A stretch of 64,000 bases of DNA from positions 14,250,501-14,314,500 of the forward strand of contig CM061105.1 of the NCBI GenBank assembly GCA_030770545.1, in the 5' to 3' direction. Numbering within the stretch: the first letter of the stretch is position 1; every line of letters starts with the position of its first letter. The notes beneath the pieces were generated by a model that worked only from the letters and a program-made list of their open reading frames with translations, was not told where the DNA came from and made no database searches. Source of the stretch: Macropodus opercularis. Its lineage: Eukaryota > Chordata > Actinopteri > Anabantiformes > Osphronemidae. Shown here one piece after another: positions 1 through 12,400 of this stretch. The position numbers and the translations under genes are program-made.

Positions 1-278
1 CCCTGTTAAATTAGGTTAAACAAAGGTTAAGTTGACCATCCTTTAGATTAATGTGAGAAATCTTTCCATGGTTGCCAAAAGGGTAAGAAGAGGTTTCTTT
101 ACCGGAGTAGAATACAAGATCAAATCCAACTCAGTCATTGCTTTTTACTGTTGTTTTGTTTGACATTTTATTCTGAGGTTTAAGGTTTTGCCTGTAGTAG
201 ACTTACTGACCTTCAACGGTGTGTGTGTGTGTAAACACAGATTTTGAAAGCTTAAGCAGTGTTTTGTTTGTATCCCAG
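1..278 (+). other. mfsd14a: mfsd14a intron (3' part)
   Basis: Non-coding sequence ending in a pyrimidine-rich acceptor (tgtttgtatcccag) before the first visible mfsd14a exon. It holds a short (GT)7 run at 219-232. The preceding exon, expected to end in the Trp codon of the conserved EPW peptide, is not in the window. Confidence 0.75.
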
Positions 279-376
279 GATGATATGGGCAGCTGGAGCC
301 GTTGCAGCCATGTCCAGCATCACTTTCCCCGCCATCAGCGCCATCGTGTCCCGTAACGCAGACCCAGACCAACAAG
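279..376 (+). CDS. mfsd14a: mfsd14a coding exon (third from last)
   Basis: Acceptor cag at 276-278 and donor gtgagt at 377. The first base completes a Trp codon from the upstream exon. Encodes MIWAAGAVAAMSSITFPAIS and the start of the conserved DxDQQG loop. Confidence 0.92.
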
Positions 377-950
377 GTGAGTCTGTTGGCAAATGGTTGC
401 AAGCCGGTGTCACAGGGTGTGATAGCAAAACACACCCACTCAGGGTCCCATTGCAAGTCAGTGTTCTAGAGTTCCTCACAGTGGTTTGTCTGTGGCTGTC
501 TGTAGGTGTTGTCCAGGGGATGATTACAGGAATTCGGGGCCTCTGTAACGGTTTGGGCCCTGCTCTTTATGGTTTTGTCTTCTACCTGTTCCACGTGGAG
601 CTCACGGACACAGACGGCTCGGATAAAGGTGCCAAACCCAACATGGCCAACCCCACCGACGAGGTGAGCGTCCACATCTGCGAAACACGCATTCGCATTT
701 TCTAAATGTAACTATGTTCTGATTTCTTTCTCTTCAGAGTGCCATCATCCCTGGTCCTCCCTTCCTGTTTGGCGCATGCTCAGTGCTGCTGTCTCTGCTT
801 GTGGCCCTGTTTATCCCAGAGCACACGGGGCCTGGCATGAGGCCTGGCGCATACAAGAAGCACAGCAACGGAGCACAGAGTCACTCTCACAGCCCCCAGG
901 GCAGTGGGGCTGAGGGCAAGGAGCCGCTGCTGGAGGACAGCAGCGTATAA
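279..950 (+). CDS. mfsd14a: mfsd14a (HIAT1), orphan major facilitator transporter, C-terminal three exons (partial)
   Basis: Three exons joined by GT-AG introns encode the last 155 residues of an MFSD14/HIAT family membrane protein. The opening peptide MIWAAGAVAAMSSITFPA, the loop QQGVVQGMITGIRGLCNG and the helix FGACSVLLSLLVALFIPEH match vertebrate MFSD14A almost residue for residue. The segment covers roughly TM9-TM12 and a cytosolic tail with a His/Ser-rich stretch and an acidic dileucine motif (KEPLLED), a typical endosomal sorting signal. The protein belongs to the 12-TM major facilitator superfamily; its substrate is not firmly known, and mouse loss causes sperm head defects. I prefer the A over the B paralogue because the tail HSHSHSPQ...KEPLLED resembles MFSD14A as I recall it. 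The family is certain; the paralogue is less so. Earlier exons lie left of the window. Confidence 0.93.
506..663 (+). CDS. mfsd14a: mfsd14a coding exon (second from last)
   Basis: Acceptor tag at 503-505, donor gtgagc at 664. Encodes GVVQGMITGIRGLCNGLGPA and the helix GFVFYLFHVEL, then a variable hydrophilic loop rich in Asp, Lys and Asn between the last two helices. Confidence 0.93.
738..950 (+). CDS. mfsd14a: mfsd14a last coding exon
   Basis: Acceptor cag at 735-737; stop TAA at 948-950. Encodes SAIIPGPPFLFGACSV, the final transmembrane helix and the cytosolic tail ending EPLLEDSSV. Confidence 0.94.
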   Translation, partial: SAIIPGPPFLFGACSVLLSLLVALFIPEHTGPGMRPGAYKKHSNGAQSHSHSPQGSGAEGKEPLLEDSSV

Positions 951-3275
951 CCTCAGCTTAGGGGGGCAGATACCCTTGCTCCACCCCTGAACCCCTGCAC
1001 ACATGAACCGATACACACATTTAACCACATGGACACATGCACATGCTCAGGCACACGTTACACTGTTGTGCCATGATGAGGCGTTGGTGTTCAGATTACA
1101 AAAGCGAGCACTTGCTCCTTAGCAGCCCTCTTCTTTCTTTAAAGCAGGGCACTATGAGGACTCTCTGAAAACCCTGGATGACTGCGTTTAGAGTTTTTTG
1201 GGCTGCAGTAAAAGGTTTGTGTGTGATTGACGGAGCTTGACTAATTCTTGGTTTCTACAAGGCAGTAACAGTGGAGCATACAGTTCTCACCCCCCCTCCT
1301 GGTGAAAACAGAGCTGAAGAGATTTGGGTTTAGGAGTGAGAGGGGTACTAGCGGGTGTTACTAAATCCTTGAGAGATCCTTTATCTTCTGTAGCCAGTGA
1401 AGTGTCAACTTCATCTGTTTGTCCAATGAGAGAATAACAGTTAGCTGAGCACTTGTCTAATGGTATTTCATAAGCTAACTTCTGTTCTCATGCCTGTCGT
1501 TGCGACTACAGCTCTGTTAAAGCATCCGAGAAGGGAACACAGTTCTTCCTCTGTATGCTCAGCATCTGAGAGAGGAGTCTCCATCCAGTGTTGGACTTAC
1601 AAGGGGTTCATATAAGAAGCTTCGTACGACCACAAATATCACACTTCTTTCAGAGAGGAGTGTTCAACAGAGACCACTTTATTAGCTAAAACTGTTTTTC
1701 AATGTTTACTTGCCATTCTCTAGATAAGTCGTACAGTTTGGGCTGTATATTTTTCTCTGTCTGAACTAAAGTCAAGGTTTTTAAATCGACAAACAAATGT
1801 TGCCTTGAAAAAGACTTAATATAGACATTACGTAACCTGTATGAAGACCAAGGTCTGAGAAGGCTCTGTAATCTTGTGCTATCGCTCCCATCGGAGCACT
1901 TACTCTGTCGTTCTTCTTTTGTTTTCATGTCCTTCCTGTGTCTTTGTTTCCATTTATCACCATCAGGGTTGAAGCTTGCGGAACCCGTGCTTTTATTTTG
2001 AAGGCTTCTGGAGCTTTTTGAGGTACAGCAGTGCTATCATCACGTCAGTGTTGACACTGACTGTTAATATGAAGATTCTGAAATAATATCATTAGGTTAA
2101 ACAGAATATCAGTCATGCTGCTGCACTGGATAATTCAAAGGTGAATAAAGAGCTAAGTGATGATTGGCTTATGCTCCATAAAGCTGTTAGTTCCAACCCG
2201 TGTTTAAGAAGAATCCCAAACTGAATCAGTCTTCAGAATGCACCTGTCCTGCAAGTCTGCTGCAGTTGCTTTTCTAGCCAACAGGTGGCGTCACCGTTTT
2301 CAAGTCCGTTTAGACCAAATATGACGACAGCATATGTTTTGTGCCAATTTTCTTAGTTGTGTGTCCTTGAGCGACTCAAACATTTTTGTCTTGTCTTAAT
2401 GTCTTTGGCTGATTTAAGTTTTAATGCTATTTTTTTATAGCCTTTTAAAACCTTTTCCGTAACATGGCTGTGTGCGAAATAACGGACTGTCCATCTGTTT
2501 CTTTTCGATCTTGGTCTTCATGTCATAACAAGCATTTCATTTTGATTAGTTACGTTTGATTATTATGCTTATCCTGCCCAGCTTCACCAGTTTATCACAA
2601 CAGAATTGAATGTTCCAAGCCAGGCTGTACATGTTGACACACTAAGCTCAACATGTTCACTCACCTGTCGTATTGGTTTAGAGTGTCAGAGGGGGTGTTA
2701 CTGAACAGGGTGCTGTTGACGTAATCGAAATATAAATATACATTTGAATTCTCATTTATTGAACAAACGCTCTCAAACAAAGATTGGTTGGATTCTGCAC
2801 CCGCTGCTTGTACACCCCTACAGCTTCCAGGCAAAAGTCACCTGTATGTAATGAAAATGTATATATTTATTGCTCAAGGAGAGACACCGCCTCTTGGGTT
2901 GTTTGGTGCAGTTACTATATATTTCTCAATTTACCTGCTGGCCACTCCTGTTTTATTACAATGTGGTTTGTGGCCTGAATCCCCCTCTCTGTGTGCCTAA
3001 AATTAGCCAAGAAAGGACAATGGCAACATAAGTAAACGGTGGTTATTATGTAAATATGGGAAACTAATGATAAACTTATTTATTAAAGGTTTATTGTACA
3101 ATGAAATGTTTGAGTCTCTGTGAGTATGGAGGTTTCTTATCCCCATATATCTCTTCGTGCCAGTCAGGGACCACTGTTCACTTGGATTTTAGTATTGATA
3201 ATGATATTCTGAAATTTAATGGTTGCTAAATCCATTTACATCCCAAAATAAACTGTTGGTATTCATTTTGTTTGC
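951..3275 (+). other. mfsd14a: mfsd14a 3' untranslated region (inferred extent)
   Basis: AT-rich sequence after the stop with no open coding exon. AATAAA occurs at 2144-2149 and again at 3247-3252, and ATTAAA at 3082-3087, so alternative polyadenylation giving UTRs of about 1.2 and 2.3 kb is plausible. The distal end is inferred from the signal alone. Confidence 0.5.
3247..3252 (+). other. mfsd14a: polyadenylation signal, mfsd14a distal candidate
   Basis: Canonical AATAAA in an AT-rich context with T/GT-rich sequence just downstream (ttcattttgtttgctgttcc). An alternative proximal AATAAA lies at 2144-2149. Confidence 0.5.
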
Positions 3276-6200
3276 TGTTCCTAATACCTGGAGTTTTGGG
3301 TAAAGCTCATAACTTTGCTGGGTCGTTTAGCAGGCCGTGGTTGTGTTGCAGGTTTAATGTTTTCACCTGCATGCTGTCCATAATATGCTGCTGTTATTAA
3401 TGCACAGAACTAAGCTCAGTTATTTTCTTCTCTTAAAATATGTTTGATTGGGTTTTCTCTCAAAGACTTTAGTGCTTTAAGTAGTTTGTGAGGAACTAGT
3501 ACGACATGGACTTCTTCTATGTGCACACCGTGAACCTTGATGTAAACCGAGGTTTATTCTGTTCACTTATAAGATGTAAAAACTGGAACCAGATGAAAAA
3601 CTTAAATTGTACAGCAGTGCCCAAAACACATCAGACATTTATATTTTCTTACTAATCTTTACCTGAAGGTTGTCCTATAGTAACTAGACCCGACAAGCTC
3701 ATGTCCGTTTCTTTTGGCGCATTCTTCTCAACATTTGTTTACCATTCTCTGCTGCTAAAAGGATCATGCCAACGGTTTCACCTCACGTCCACTACTACAT
3801 GTGAGAGGTGGTAATGGCACGTTGCCTCCAGCATTTAGAGAACCAGTGCCTGCACAGCCGGCCTCTCTGCTGTTTCCTTCTGTCTGCTGAAATATGATGA
3901 CGTACGCAAAAGTGTTCAAGTGGAGCAGCAGGTGTTATGTGGTCTTAACCTGGGATAGAAGAGATAATAATAAGACTCTTAACTATAATCCATGCCCATT
4001 GTTTCCTGACCAGCCTACAAACAGCACTGGGCACTGCACTGCACTGCACCCGTCTCGTTTACGGTAATCACCAACTACTGCTTACATGATGTGAATTTCG
4101 TTTTCTTTACACATGAAGACATGCAGACACATGTCAGGTGTTTAGGTTTTGTTCCATGACATTAGAAAGGAAATAGGAATGCTCCAACTTGCCGGCTGCA
4201 GTGCTTGTAGCTACCCAGCGCATCCAGCTTTCTAGAAGGTTGAGGCACACAGGCCTGTCAGGATTAACGGCTCGCTGGCAGCAAAAACAATGGGCATGTT
4301 TGAACAAGGGCAACTTCACGCTCTGCTCTAGAGAAGGTGGCTGCTCAGATCGCTTCCAAGGCGTCTGTGTGAGTCCTCCTAGTTGTTCACAGTCCTCCTT
4401 TTGTGCTCGTTTTAGGAATTAAAAGGGGTCACGTGACTATTTGGCAGAGCCACTGGAATGTATTGTGATGCAGAGGCGCCGTCATTGCACATATACTTTA
4501 CAGGCCTCAATTAGGCACATGGGAGTGAAAGAGGCATCACATGTTTGAACCCTGGCCTCCTGGACTTGGCCACAGGCCAAACACAGTCCACATTGCTATA
4601 AATATAAGTGTCAGTTAATCTCAGAGAGCCATGACATCCATCAAGAAGTCCTCAAAATGTACAGTATTGTCTTTGTGAAACTGGAAATGGCAACAGGAAA
4701 GTGTTTTTCTGTAGCGCGGTGCATCTCAAGCCCCAGCTATGCACTGGGAAAGGGGAAACGACGCAGTGGTAGATGTCTCGCTTGGCCCTGACACACGGCA
4801 GCATCTTTTCCTGCGGTGGAGAAGTGTAGCTTGCTGGCGTCTAGGAAAAGCCCCGGGATAATTCATGTGTGAACTTCATTGTTCTTCCAGTCAGACAGGT
4901 CTGTGTGAACCTGGGCTTTTCGCTAACCTCTGCCACAATGCATGCTTTCCCATGTTCTATATGCAGACCACCAGTGTGTCTTCATATGACTTTGCCGCAC
5001 ATGTGTTTGAAGATTAACTGAAGGGCAGGTGAGGGGCTCTGGGCTGGCCTCAACCTCTCTGCACGTCTTCCTTCAAGGCCATACTTAGAGAATGTTATCA
5101 GTTATGAACGTTTTGTATTTACCTCTCAGATGTCTGCCACATCCCTTATGGATACTGTAGACTGACAAAAATAACTCCAATACGTCACAGCGTGTTTATA
5201 GCAATAGACCGTGTTGGCCTCATTCTGAACTCTGTCCCATTCAAGCAGGCTGCTGCCCACATACACATCAGACATGCTGGGATAGCGTAAAGGTTGGTAC
5301 TAATGCAGACGCTTCAAAGCCCCTTAAATCCTTCTCTGATCACTTCCAGCACCAGCAGTTACCTCATTACAAAGACATAAACTAACACACCTGTGCTGAG
5401 TGACCGCTAAGCTTCCAGGCTTTGTATCTGTGAAGCTCTTACATCACATCTACTTTTTAAAGCTTTGTATTGTTTTCCAATGTGTAGCTTGAGATCCTCA
5501 GGCAGTTATGGAGCAATGTAAAATGAATCAGTGCGAAGTGAGTGTGAGTAATGTTGACGTGGGGAACCTGCTCATAAAACGTCCTCTGTGTCCCGGGGAC
5601 ATGAGGCTAATGCTTGCAGAGAGTCCGCATGAAAGTGTTGCAACCGTTATCATTACTTTTAGTATTTTTACACCTGTAGTCGTTATCAACCATCTCCTTG
5701 GTTTGATCCTGTAATAGCTCGGTTTCCGACTCTTGTTCCCAAGGCCAAATTCATAATCCATAGCTTATTGTCCCATTTGATTTTCGGCAACTTACGCCAA
5801 CAATGTCAGCCAACACGTAAATATCGATGCGCTGAAGCGTCCTTCAAGTTACTACAAAGGAAGATTTCTACAAGAACCACACAATGGACGTACCTGCCAC
5901 TCAGTCAGGAAACCACGCGATGGGGAGTGATTCCAGGACTCACCGCAGCAATTTACATACTTCAGTAAAATGTTGGGAAAAGGGCTCCTACATTTTTAAC
6001 CTTTCATTTACTGATGATGTGTCATTTAAGAAACAATTAAGAAATTGGTCTAAAAGTTGGTGTAAACATACAGTGAAAATGATTTGAAGTTTGCATGAAA
6101 AGAAATCAACATTCAGTAAGACGCTGCCATTTAAAATCCACAGTTTTAAACATCTATATAATATATTTTCGAGTTTAATTACACTGCATAACATTAAAGT

Positions 6201-8369
6201 GTTGCCTGTAAAGTTGCGAAATTGCTTTAAAATGTGCTACATATAATAATAATAATGAAGGTGTTGGAGACATGTCACCACATTTTACGTGACAATAATC
6301 AACACACAAAATATGTTGGAGCTTTTTGCTTGTGTAAAAGTGAGTGAGTAGCTCACAAGTGGGAAGTGGGGCAGGGTGTCATCCAGTCACTTTAGCTTTA
6401 ATCCCATTATGGCACCTCACTCCTTCATTCTGCACACTTAATACAGGATTATGTTTAAGACATAGATTTCACAGTGGCATAATGTAACTGCGCTTCCTCC
6501 TCCATGCAAGATGTTCCTGCAGCGCACGGCTGACATTTGGCTCAGTGCTTAATTACTCTACAAAGGTTGTTGAGCATCAGCTCTTTTCATTCTACTGCTT
6601 TAAGTGTTTCCTTCTCGTTGCACTTTGTGATAAATTCTGAATACCATGTGCTGGTTTCACTTCCCTCTAAATCAATGCGTGTATCAGCAGCAGAGAGAGG
6701 TGTTGTACACTCACGCCACGTGCTCGAGTTGCAGACGAGAATCTTCCACCTTAACGTCTGTCAGTGACGCAGCTGCCACAGAAATCTGTCGTTTTCCACT
6801 TGGCTCTATTTTAGCACAATAAACAGGACATGATCATCTTGTACCAAAGCCGAGTCCTCTGTGATGGAGTATGTAAACAGGTAGACGTGGCACAATCAGG
6901 AAGAGCAATCTGTGATATTCTCAGCCTCTGCATCACAGTGTGAAGTACGCAGAGCTGATGCGTTTCCATTAGTGCGTCTGAGTGTGAGAACATCGCAGGA
7001 TCAAAAGGAGAATCCGGTTCTGTTTTTAAACAATTGTGAATCGCACTCAGACTTTCCTTCCTCGTCTCGTTTCCTCAGCTTCCTAAGGTAACAGGATCAT
7101 CTTCACTTACAAATGAGTAGAAACTCTGAGCGGATGTAGACGTTCTTCACCCCGTACAGCTGACAATTAAATATATGTGCATAGACTGAGGCATGTGGGC
7201 ATTTTCCTCAGTAACACGTGAACGGCCATGTTCTGTGCCGTTTTGTCTCCTGGTTGATTTCTCTGTTCCAGCTGCATGTGCACAGTGTTTATGATACAAC
7301 TTGCAGATGCTGGTTTAGAGGAAGGATTTGGTTGGAACTCACTCTTACTGTGTTTCTTTTCTTTGCTACACAATGAACTTGGTTTTCATTATGTGCTCAC
7401 CAATACACACCAATGCTCTAATATTTACCCACAGAATGCGTCTTCATTACAAGGACACATCTCACTGCTCGTGTCTGTGCTGCAGCTGGAAATGATCATT
7501 GTTACATCTTATGATAATGTCACTGTGCGTTATTAACCATCTTGTAAAGCTCTGGCTGACTTTAATGAGCGATGAGGTGAAGAAGGAAGACATTTAGTGG
7601 AAACATCCATCACTTCAGTAAACTGTTGTGCCAGGAGCAGTAAAACCACACACAAGTTAATTTTTGTAGTTCATAGCTGTTCTGTGTGTTATGATAGTGT
7701 AAATGATCGCTTCCGGTACTTTAAGGCAGTGAATCAGAGTTATAAGATTAGATAAATGGATGATAACAGAGCAACCTCCAACCACAGATAAACACGGGTC
7801 GAGTGACTCATTTCTTCTCCTATATGCGTAATGTGCCTTTGTGGTGTTGCACTTACTGGCCAGAACATATCTCGCTTTTTCACATTTTGCACAGCATGGT
7901 ATCATTTTAATAGATATGAATTACATTCTGGACTACATGATTATTGCGCCACGGTGCTTTTTATTTTTTTGAAATTGCATGAACCAGGACTGTAACTGGT
8001 AAATAAAATCTTAACATTTAATTTATGATTTGAATCATAAAGTAAATTTTGTACACCTCCAATTCTACTTACCGTTGGCATGAAATGTCATCAGTGACAG
8101 AACCGCATTGTCACAACTGCAAAAATACCACGTTGTGGAAATACAAATAACACTTTATTATTATAATTTGTATAAGTACCATGACGGACAATTGAATTCA
8201 CCCAGCAATGAAACGACAGCAGCTGAGCTGGGTGATGTGAGTGCGTTCGTTTTCAGCAGCTGACAGTGGGATGAGTTTGTTGTGTAATCCAATAAGCTCC
8301 AGTCCGTATTTCCCCTGGAGCCCATCTGGCTCACTGGCAGTTTGTTTACTGGCGGAGAGGCTGGAGAAG
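3276..8369. other. intergenic region between mfsd14a and insr
   Basis: About 5 kb without a supported gene. Open frames here are under 90 codons, lack splice context and resemble nothing I recognise. A (GCACT)n-like run near 4026-4048 and an (AAT)n run near 6244-6256 are the only simple repeats noted. Distal insr regulatory elements could lie here, but nothing in the sequence alone identifies them. Confidence 0.6.
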
Positions 8370-8538
8370 GGGATCCTGCAGGACCTGGAGACGGTACCGA
8401 CTCTGTCTGGGCCAGGCGGAGAACAGAAATCGCCCACAAGCGCTCCTGCATGTCTCGTCCTTTCCACGCACGCCCCTCGTTGATTGTCTTTACAACAAGC
8501 TGCGCCGGGCACGAACGCAACTTGGAGAAATTCTTCAT
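8161..8538 (-). other. antisense open frame with polyA signal beside the insr promoter (unproven)
   Basis: A 125-codon minus-strand frame starts at 8538 in the insr CpG-rich region and ends at 8161; AATAAA on the same strand lies at 8159-8154, immediately past the stop. The product is Ser/Pro-rich and resembles nothing I recognise. It may be a divergent promoter transcript or chance; coding status is doubtful. Confidence 0.15.
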
Positions 8539-9371
8539 TTATATCTTTTAATTCCCCAAAACAAAAACAGCGCAGAGCGGAGCCGCGACGAAGTGTTGCC
8601 CGTCAGGTTCGTGGAGTCTGGCTGAAATCTCTGCTGGGGCTGAGTTGTCGCTGTGCAGCGGGTCAAAGCTCCTCGTTTCGCCACCCACACGAGTCAACTG
8701 GGATGTTTTGTGTCGCTGGAGGACTTGAGAGGATTTTACGAAAGACGCGCTAACGTTGCGCCACGCACGCCAGCAAACGGCTCCACAAAGCTAGCGATTT
8801 AAGTTAAGCAGCGTTTTTAAGGACGTTTACTCGCATGCAACTCTTCTGGTTTTATAACGAAGACGAATTCCACCCGCGTGTGTGTTTGCATGACGTTTGT
8901 CAGAGTCCAAGCGAGAGGGGCTGGTGGAAAGCAGCGCAAACTTCACTTGTGGCCTGGATTGTGGTGCAGGAGCCGAGCCTAGCAGGCTAGCTAGCTACAC
9001 TGCTAGCAGCAGCAGCGTTAGCTTCGCCTCGGCTGCCAAGTCAGTTTTGACTGTTTTTCAACAGCGTGTTCAGTCTCAACCGGGATCATCTCAACTAACG
9101 AACGCGTGCACAGACTCAAAGGAAGCGCTCGTGTGTCGTGTGGCGCCTGGAAGCGGTGCTTTCCATGCGGTGGCTAACTTTAGCAGCAGCGCTAGCTCAC
9201 GAGCGTTTGAGTGAACACGTTGGACTCGTTCCTCCGCCCATCTTCCGGGATGTCTGATGTTTATTTTTGTTTACCTGTTGGCCCACGCCGCACAACAAAA
9301 CCAGTTTCCTGAGACATTTCTCCCCAGTCTACAGCGTCCTCCTCGCCACGGATTACTGCGTGTTGACCTGG
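8370..9371 (+). promoter_or_regulatory. insr: insr CpG-rich promoter and 5' leader
   Basis: CpG density rises sharply between about 8.37 and 9.37 kb compared with the AT-rich flanks, ending at the insr signal-peptide exon. Runs such as gcgccgggcacgaacgcaa and a GC box (ccgccc, 9234-9239) followed by an ETS-like cttccggg are visible, and no TATA box is obvious. INSR promoters in mammals are GC-rich and TATA-less with several start sites, which fits. The exact transcription start cannot be placed from sequence. Confidence 0.6.
9165..9312 (+). promoter_or_regulatory. insr: two short upstream ORFs in the insr leader
   Basis: ATG at 9165 opens a 30-codon frame closed by TGA at 9255; ATG at 9250 opens a 20-codon frame closed at 9312. 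A third ATG at 9257 opens a frame that runs past the insr start codons in another frame. If transcription starts upstream of 9165, scanning ribosomes would meet all three, which suggests translational control. Their use is inferred. Confidence 0.4.
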
Positions 9372-9471
9372 ATGGTGTCTTATCCCGGCTCAGTTATGCG
9401 TCTCCGGACTTTGTGTTTTGCTTTGGCCGCTGTCTGCTTTGTGATGAGCTGTCATCCAGCGAGAGGAGAGA
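9372..9471 (+). CDS. insr: insr coding exon 1 (signal peptide)
   Basis: Ends at donor gtaagt 9472, leaving one base (a). Encodes a hydrophobic signal core LCFALAAVCFVMSC followed by HPARG, with likely cleavage before EICPS as in IGF1R/INSR relatives. The alternative start is ATG 9396. Confidence 0.85.
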
Positions 9472-12400
9472 GTAAGTCATTATCACGTTTATATGAAACA
9501 TTTTAATTAAGTTGTATTACTGCAATGCTTTGTTAAAAAAATCATATTGAAACCCCTTCTTACGAAAACGTAGAATCCAGAAATTTAACGTCAGAATGAC
9601 ATGTCTCACGCAGATGTCTTTGTGTTAGTGCAGTGACGATTGACACAATTAATTTCACTGAACGAAAATGTACTTTTGTGTACATATATTTGGCAAATAG
9701 AAAAATAACGTAGTTTTCTGCTAAATCTGCATTTTAATGTACAGCGGGGCCCCAAATTACGTGCAGGATCAGAATTATTAAGGGAAGTACACAATTGTAT
9801 GCCTGAACGAAAACACTGCCTAATGTGACGACGCAAGGCTACAGCGAGCGTGTTGTATCAGTGGTCAGTGCTACGGTCTTGTCACTGACTTTTGTAGTGT
9901 TGTTGCTGCTGGTTATTTCATAAAGGCACTTACGCAGCAAGTTGTAGTTGGTTCCTGCGTCGAAGGGACAAAGGTTAACTCTTATCAGCTGTTTGACTCT
10001 GCAAGAACTGTAAACAAAATGTTTTGTCCCAAATAAGTTGGTAATGTGAGAGTTTAGAAGGATTAATGGGCCGTTATTGTTCCTGATAAAGCCTGTGCTT
10101 GTAGCTGTGGGCACTGCAGGAATGTAACATTAAGCCCCTTCACAGCTCCTGACAATCTGTTTTATGTTCTCCGCCCATCAAACCAAGGTGATAAGAATGA
10201 ATGAACTACATTTGCAGTCACCCGGAGGCATTTTCGCATTTAATTTTACTTCAGCAAAGATTTCATATGCTCCCAGTTTTCCACTTTCTTTGGGCAAATA
10301 TTGGTTGGACTTTACCAGAACGAACCTGCGTCAGATGATGTGCCGTGTTTTTAGATGTCTGTGTGTGTGCATTTACAGATAACAGCAGCAGAGGCCAGTC
10401 TGGTAAATATTCACTCATTGTGCCACATACCAGGAAAGGTTGTAATTTTTATCTAGACATATGATCTGCTTGAGGTTTCATATGCGAGATAAAGAAGTGT
10501 CTTTATTTGTTTCTAAAAGAGTGACCGGTGTGGTTTCGGTGCTGTTGGAGCTGTGTGCATAGCTTTATAAGGTGGAGAACCACTGGCGTGTGTTCAGACC
10601 ATCTGTCATTGGTTGTTTTGAGATTTACTGATGAAAACTCTAGTCTCAAAAATAATTAGAATAAATCAAAACCACTTCTATATAAATTCCTTACTGTAGA
10701 CTGCAACTATTATTTAGTAATTTTTATACTTTAATTCCATAAAAGTATTATTTTTAAATTATACCAAGGCTACATGTTTTTTTTAAATTTCTGAACGTGT
10801 TTTAAATCTGAATATTCAGTTTATTATAATTTAGGAGGACATTTGAAAAACTGAACCCATCACCATTTGTTAGTTTGTGAAGTAGAAATTGTTGTTCTGC
10901 TAATCATTATCACAGCTCAGCTTAGCACCATTTTTTATTGCTAATCGATTATAGTTGTCTGTTGTGAATTACATGTATGAAAAGGATTTTTGTAATTTCT
11001 CGATCGAACGAAATTGCTGTAAACATTTGTCTGTATAGAAAATTACATTTGAGGCACAATTCCACAATATGAACGTCTTTCACAGATGCTTTTATTAATG
11101 TATTATTACTCTCAATACTGATAATTTGCTCCAGTGTGGTAATTACACTTTTCATCTGTTCTCTGCCAAAACAACAGTGAAGTTTGTGTTGTTACACTAA
11201 TCCTGACTTCACTTACGACAGCTTTATACTGTGCCTGTGTTCTGTGACGGAAAACAATAGCCCTGGCTCTCACTCACCTTTCATCAAATTTTAGCAAGAT
11301 GTCATCGAACCAGTTTGAGCGAGATTTTTATGACAGAAGTCAAAGAAGGTTGTGTAATTGCAGGCAGCCCCTTCAGCTCCCCCTCTTCTTTTTCCTGCTC
11401 CTCTCAGACTGAGAGCGAACCACAGAAGGGAAGAGTGGAACCTGGGCCCCACGCCGGTCGTTTTCATAAGCCTCGCCGACCAGTGTCCGAGGCAGGAAAT
11501 CTTTGGAGCTACTGGTTGGTTTCTGTCCAGCTCCGCTTCGAGGAAACAATTATTTAACAATGAAAATCAGATTTAATAGCAGTGTAAATTTCAAATCACG
11601 CACGGCCTGATGTAGTTGACGTTCGATTCGGGCCACACGGCATTTGATGTTTTTTATCAAATAAAAAACTAGTATTACAACACTTAATTCTGTTCTTAAA
11701 GTTTTTCCAAAATCCTCAAATAATGGACGTAAAATATTTAACCTTTTGCACAATGTAATCAGTTTATTAGTTTAAGCCTTGTTGTGTTGTTTGGAGTGCT
11801 TTTCATATTTCAATCGTTTATTTTACATTGAGTCTGTTGTCTTTATGACACCTATGGTATTTTTACATGCTCTCACATATGGTTATGTTTAATTCCTCTT
11901 CTGCTGTGTTGCTTTGTGTGTGGTTTTGTGTTTAGACCACCTCAGAGCATCTGCAACATTTGCTAATTGATGCTACATATACTTTCAAACAATATGTGCA
12001 TCCATGTTTCTGCTTTTATCCATCATCAACACCATGAGACTTCATTAAGACAGAATATATATTTTACAGCCCTACAAGAGTGTTCGCCTTGCTGTATATT
12101 TGCACAAAGACCGCGTCAGTCAAATGTAAAGGCAAAGGGTAACGGGCACAAACTGGGGTTAATGTCCGTCTCAGGTTGCTTGTTGAAGTCTCGGCTGATT
12201 TAGACGTCAGCACATTGTTGTGCCTGATCATTTTATCAGGACTGTCAAACAGTGGGAGGACTCGCTTTGCGGCCAGCGCCGGAGCAGGTGTCCTAGGCAA
12301 GCAGCAATCCAGCCCCCTGGAGCTGTGATTTATGTGTTCTGTCTAGAAGAGCAATTGTAAGGTGACAAAACTGTACCCGCCCTACCACTTCTCTGAAGAC

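Noticed and set aside
4540..4560. tRNA B-box-like gtttgaaccctgg
   Set aside because: No matching A-box or cloverleaf around it.
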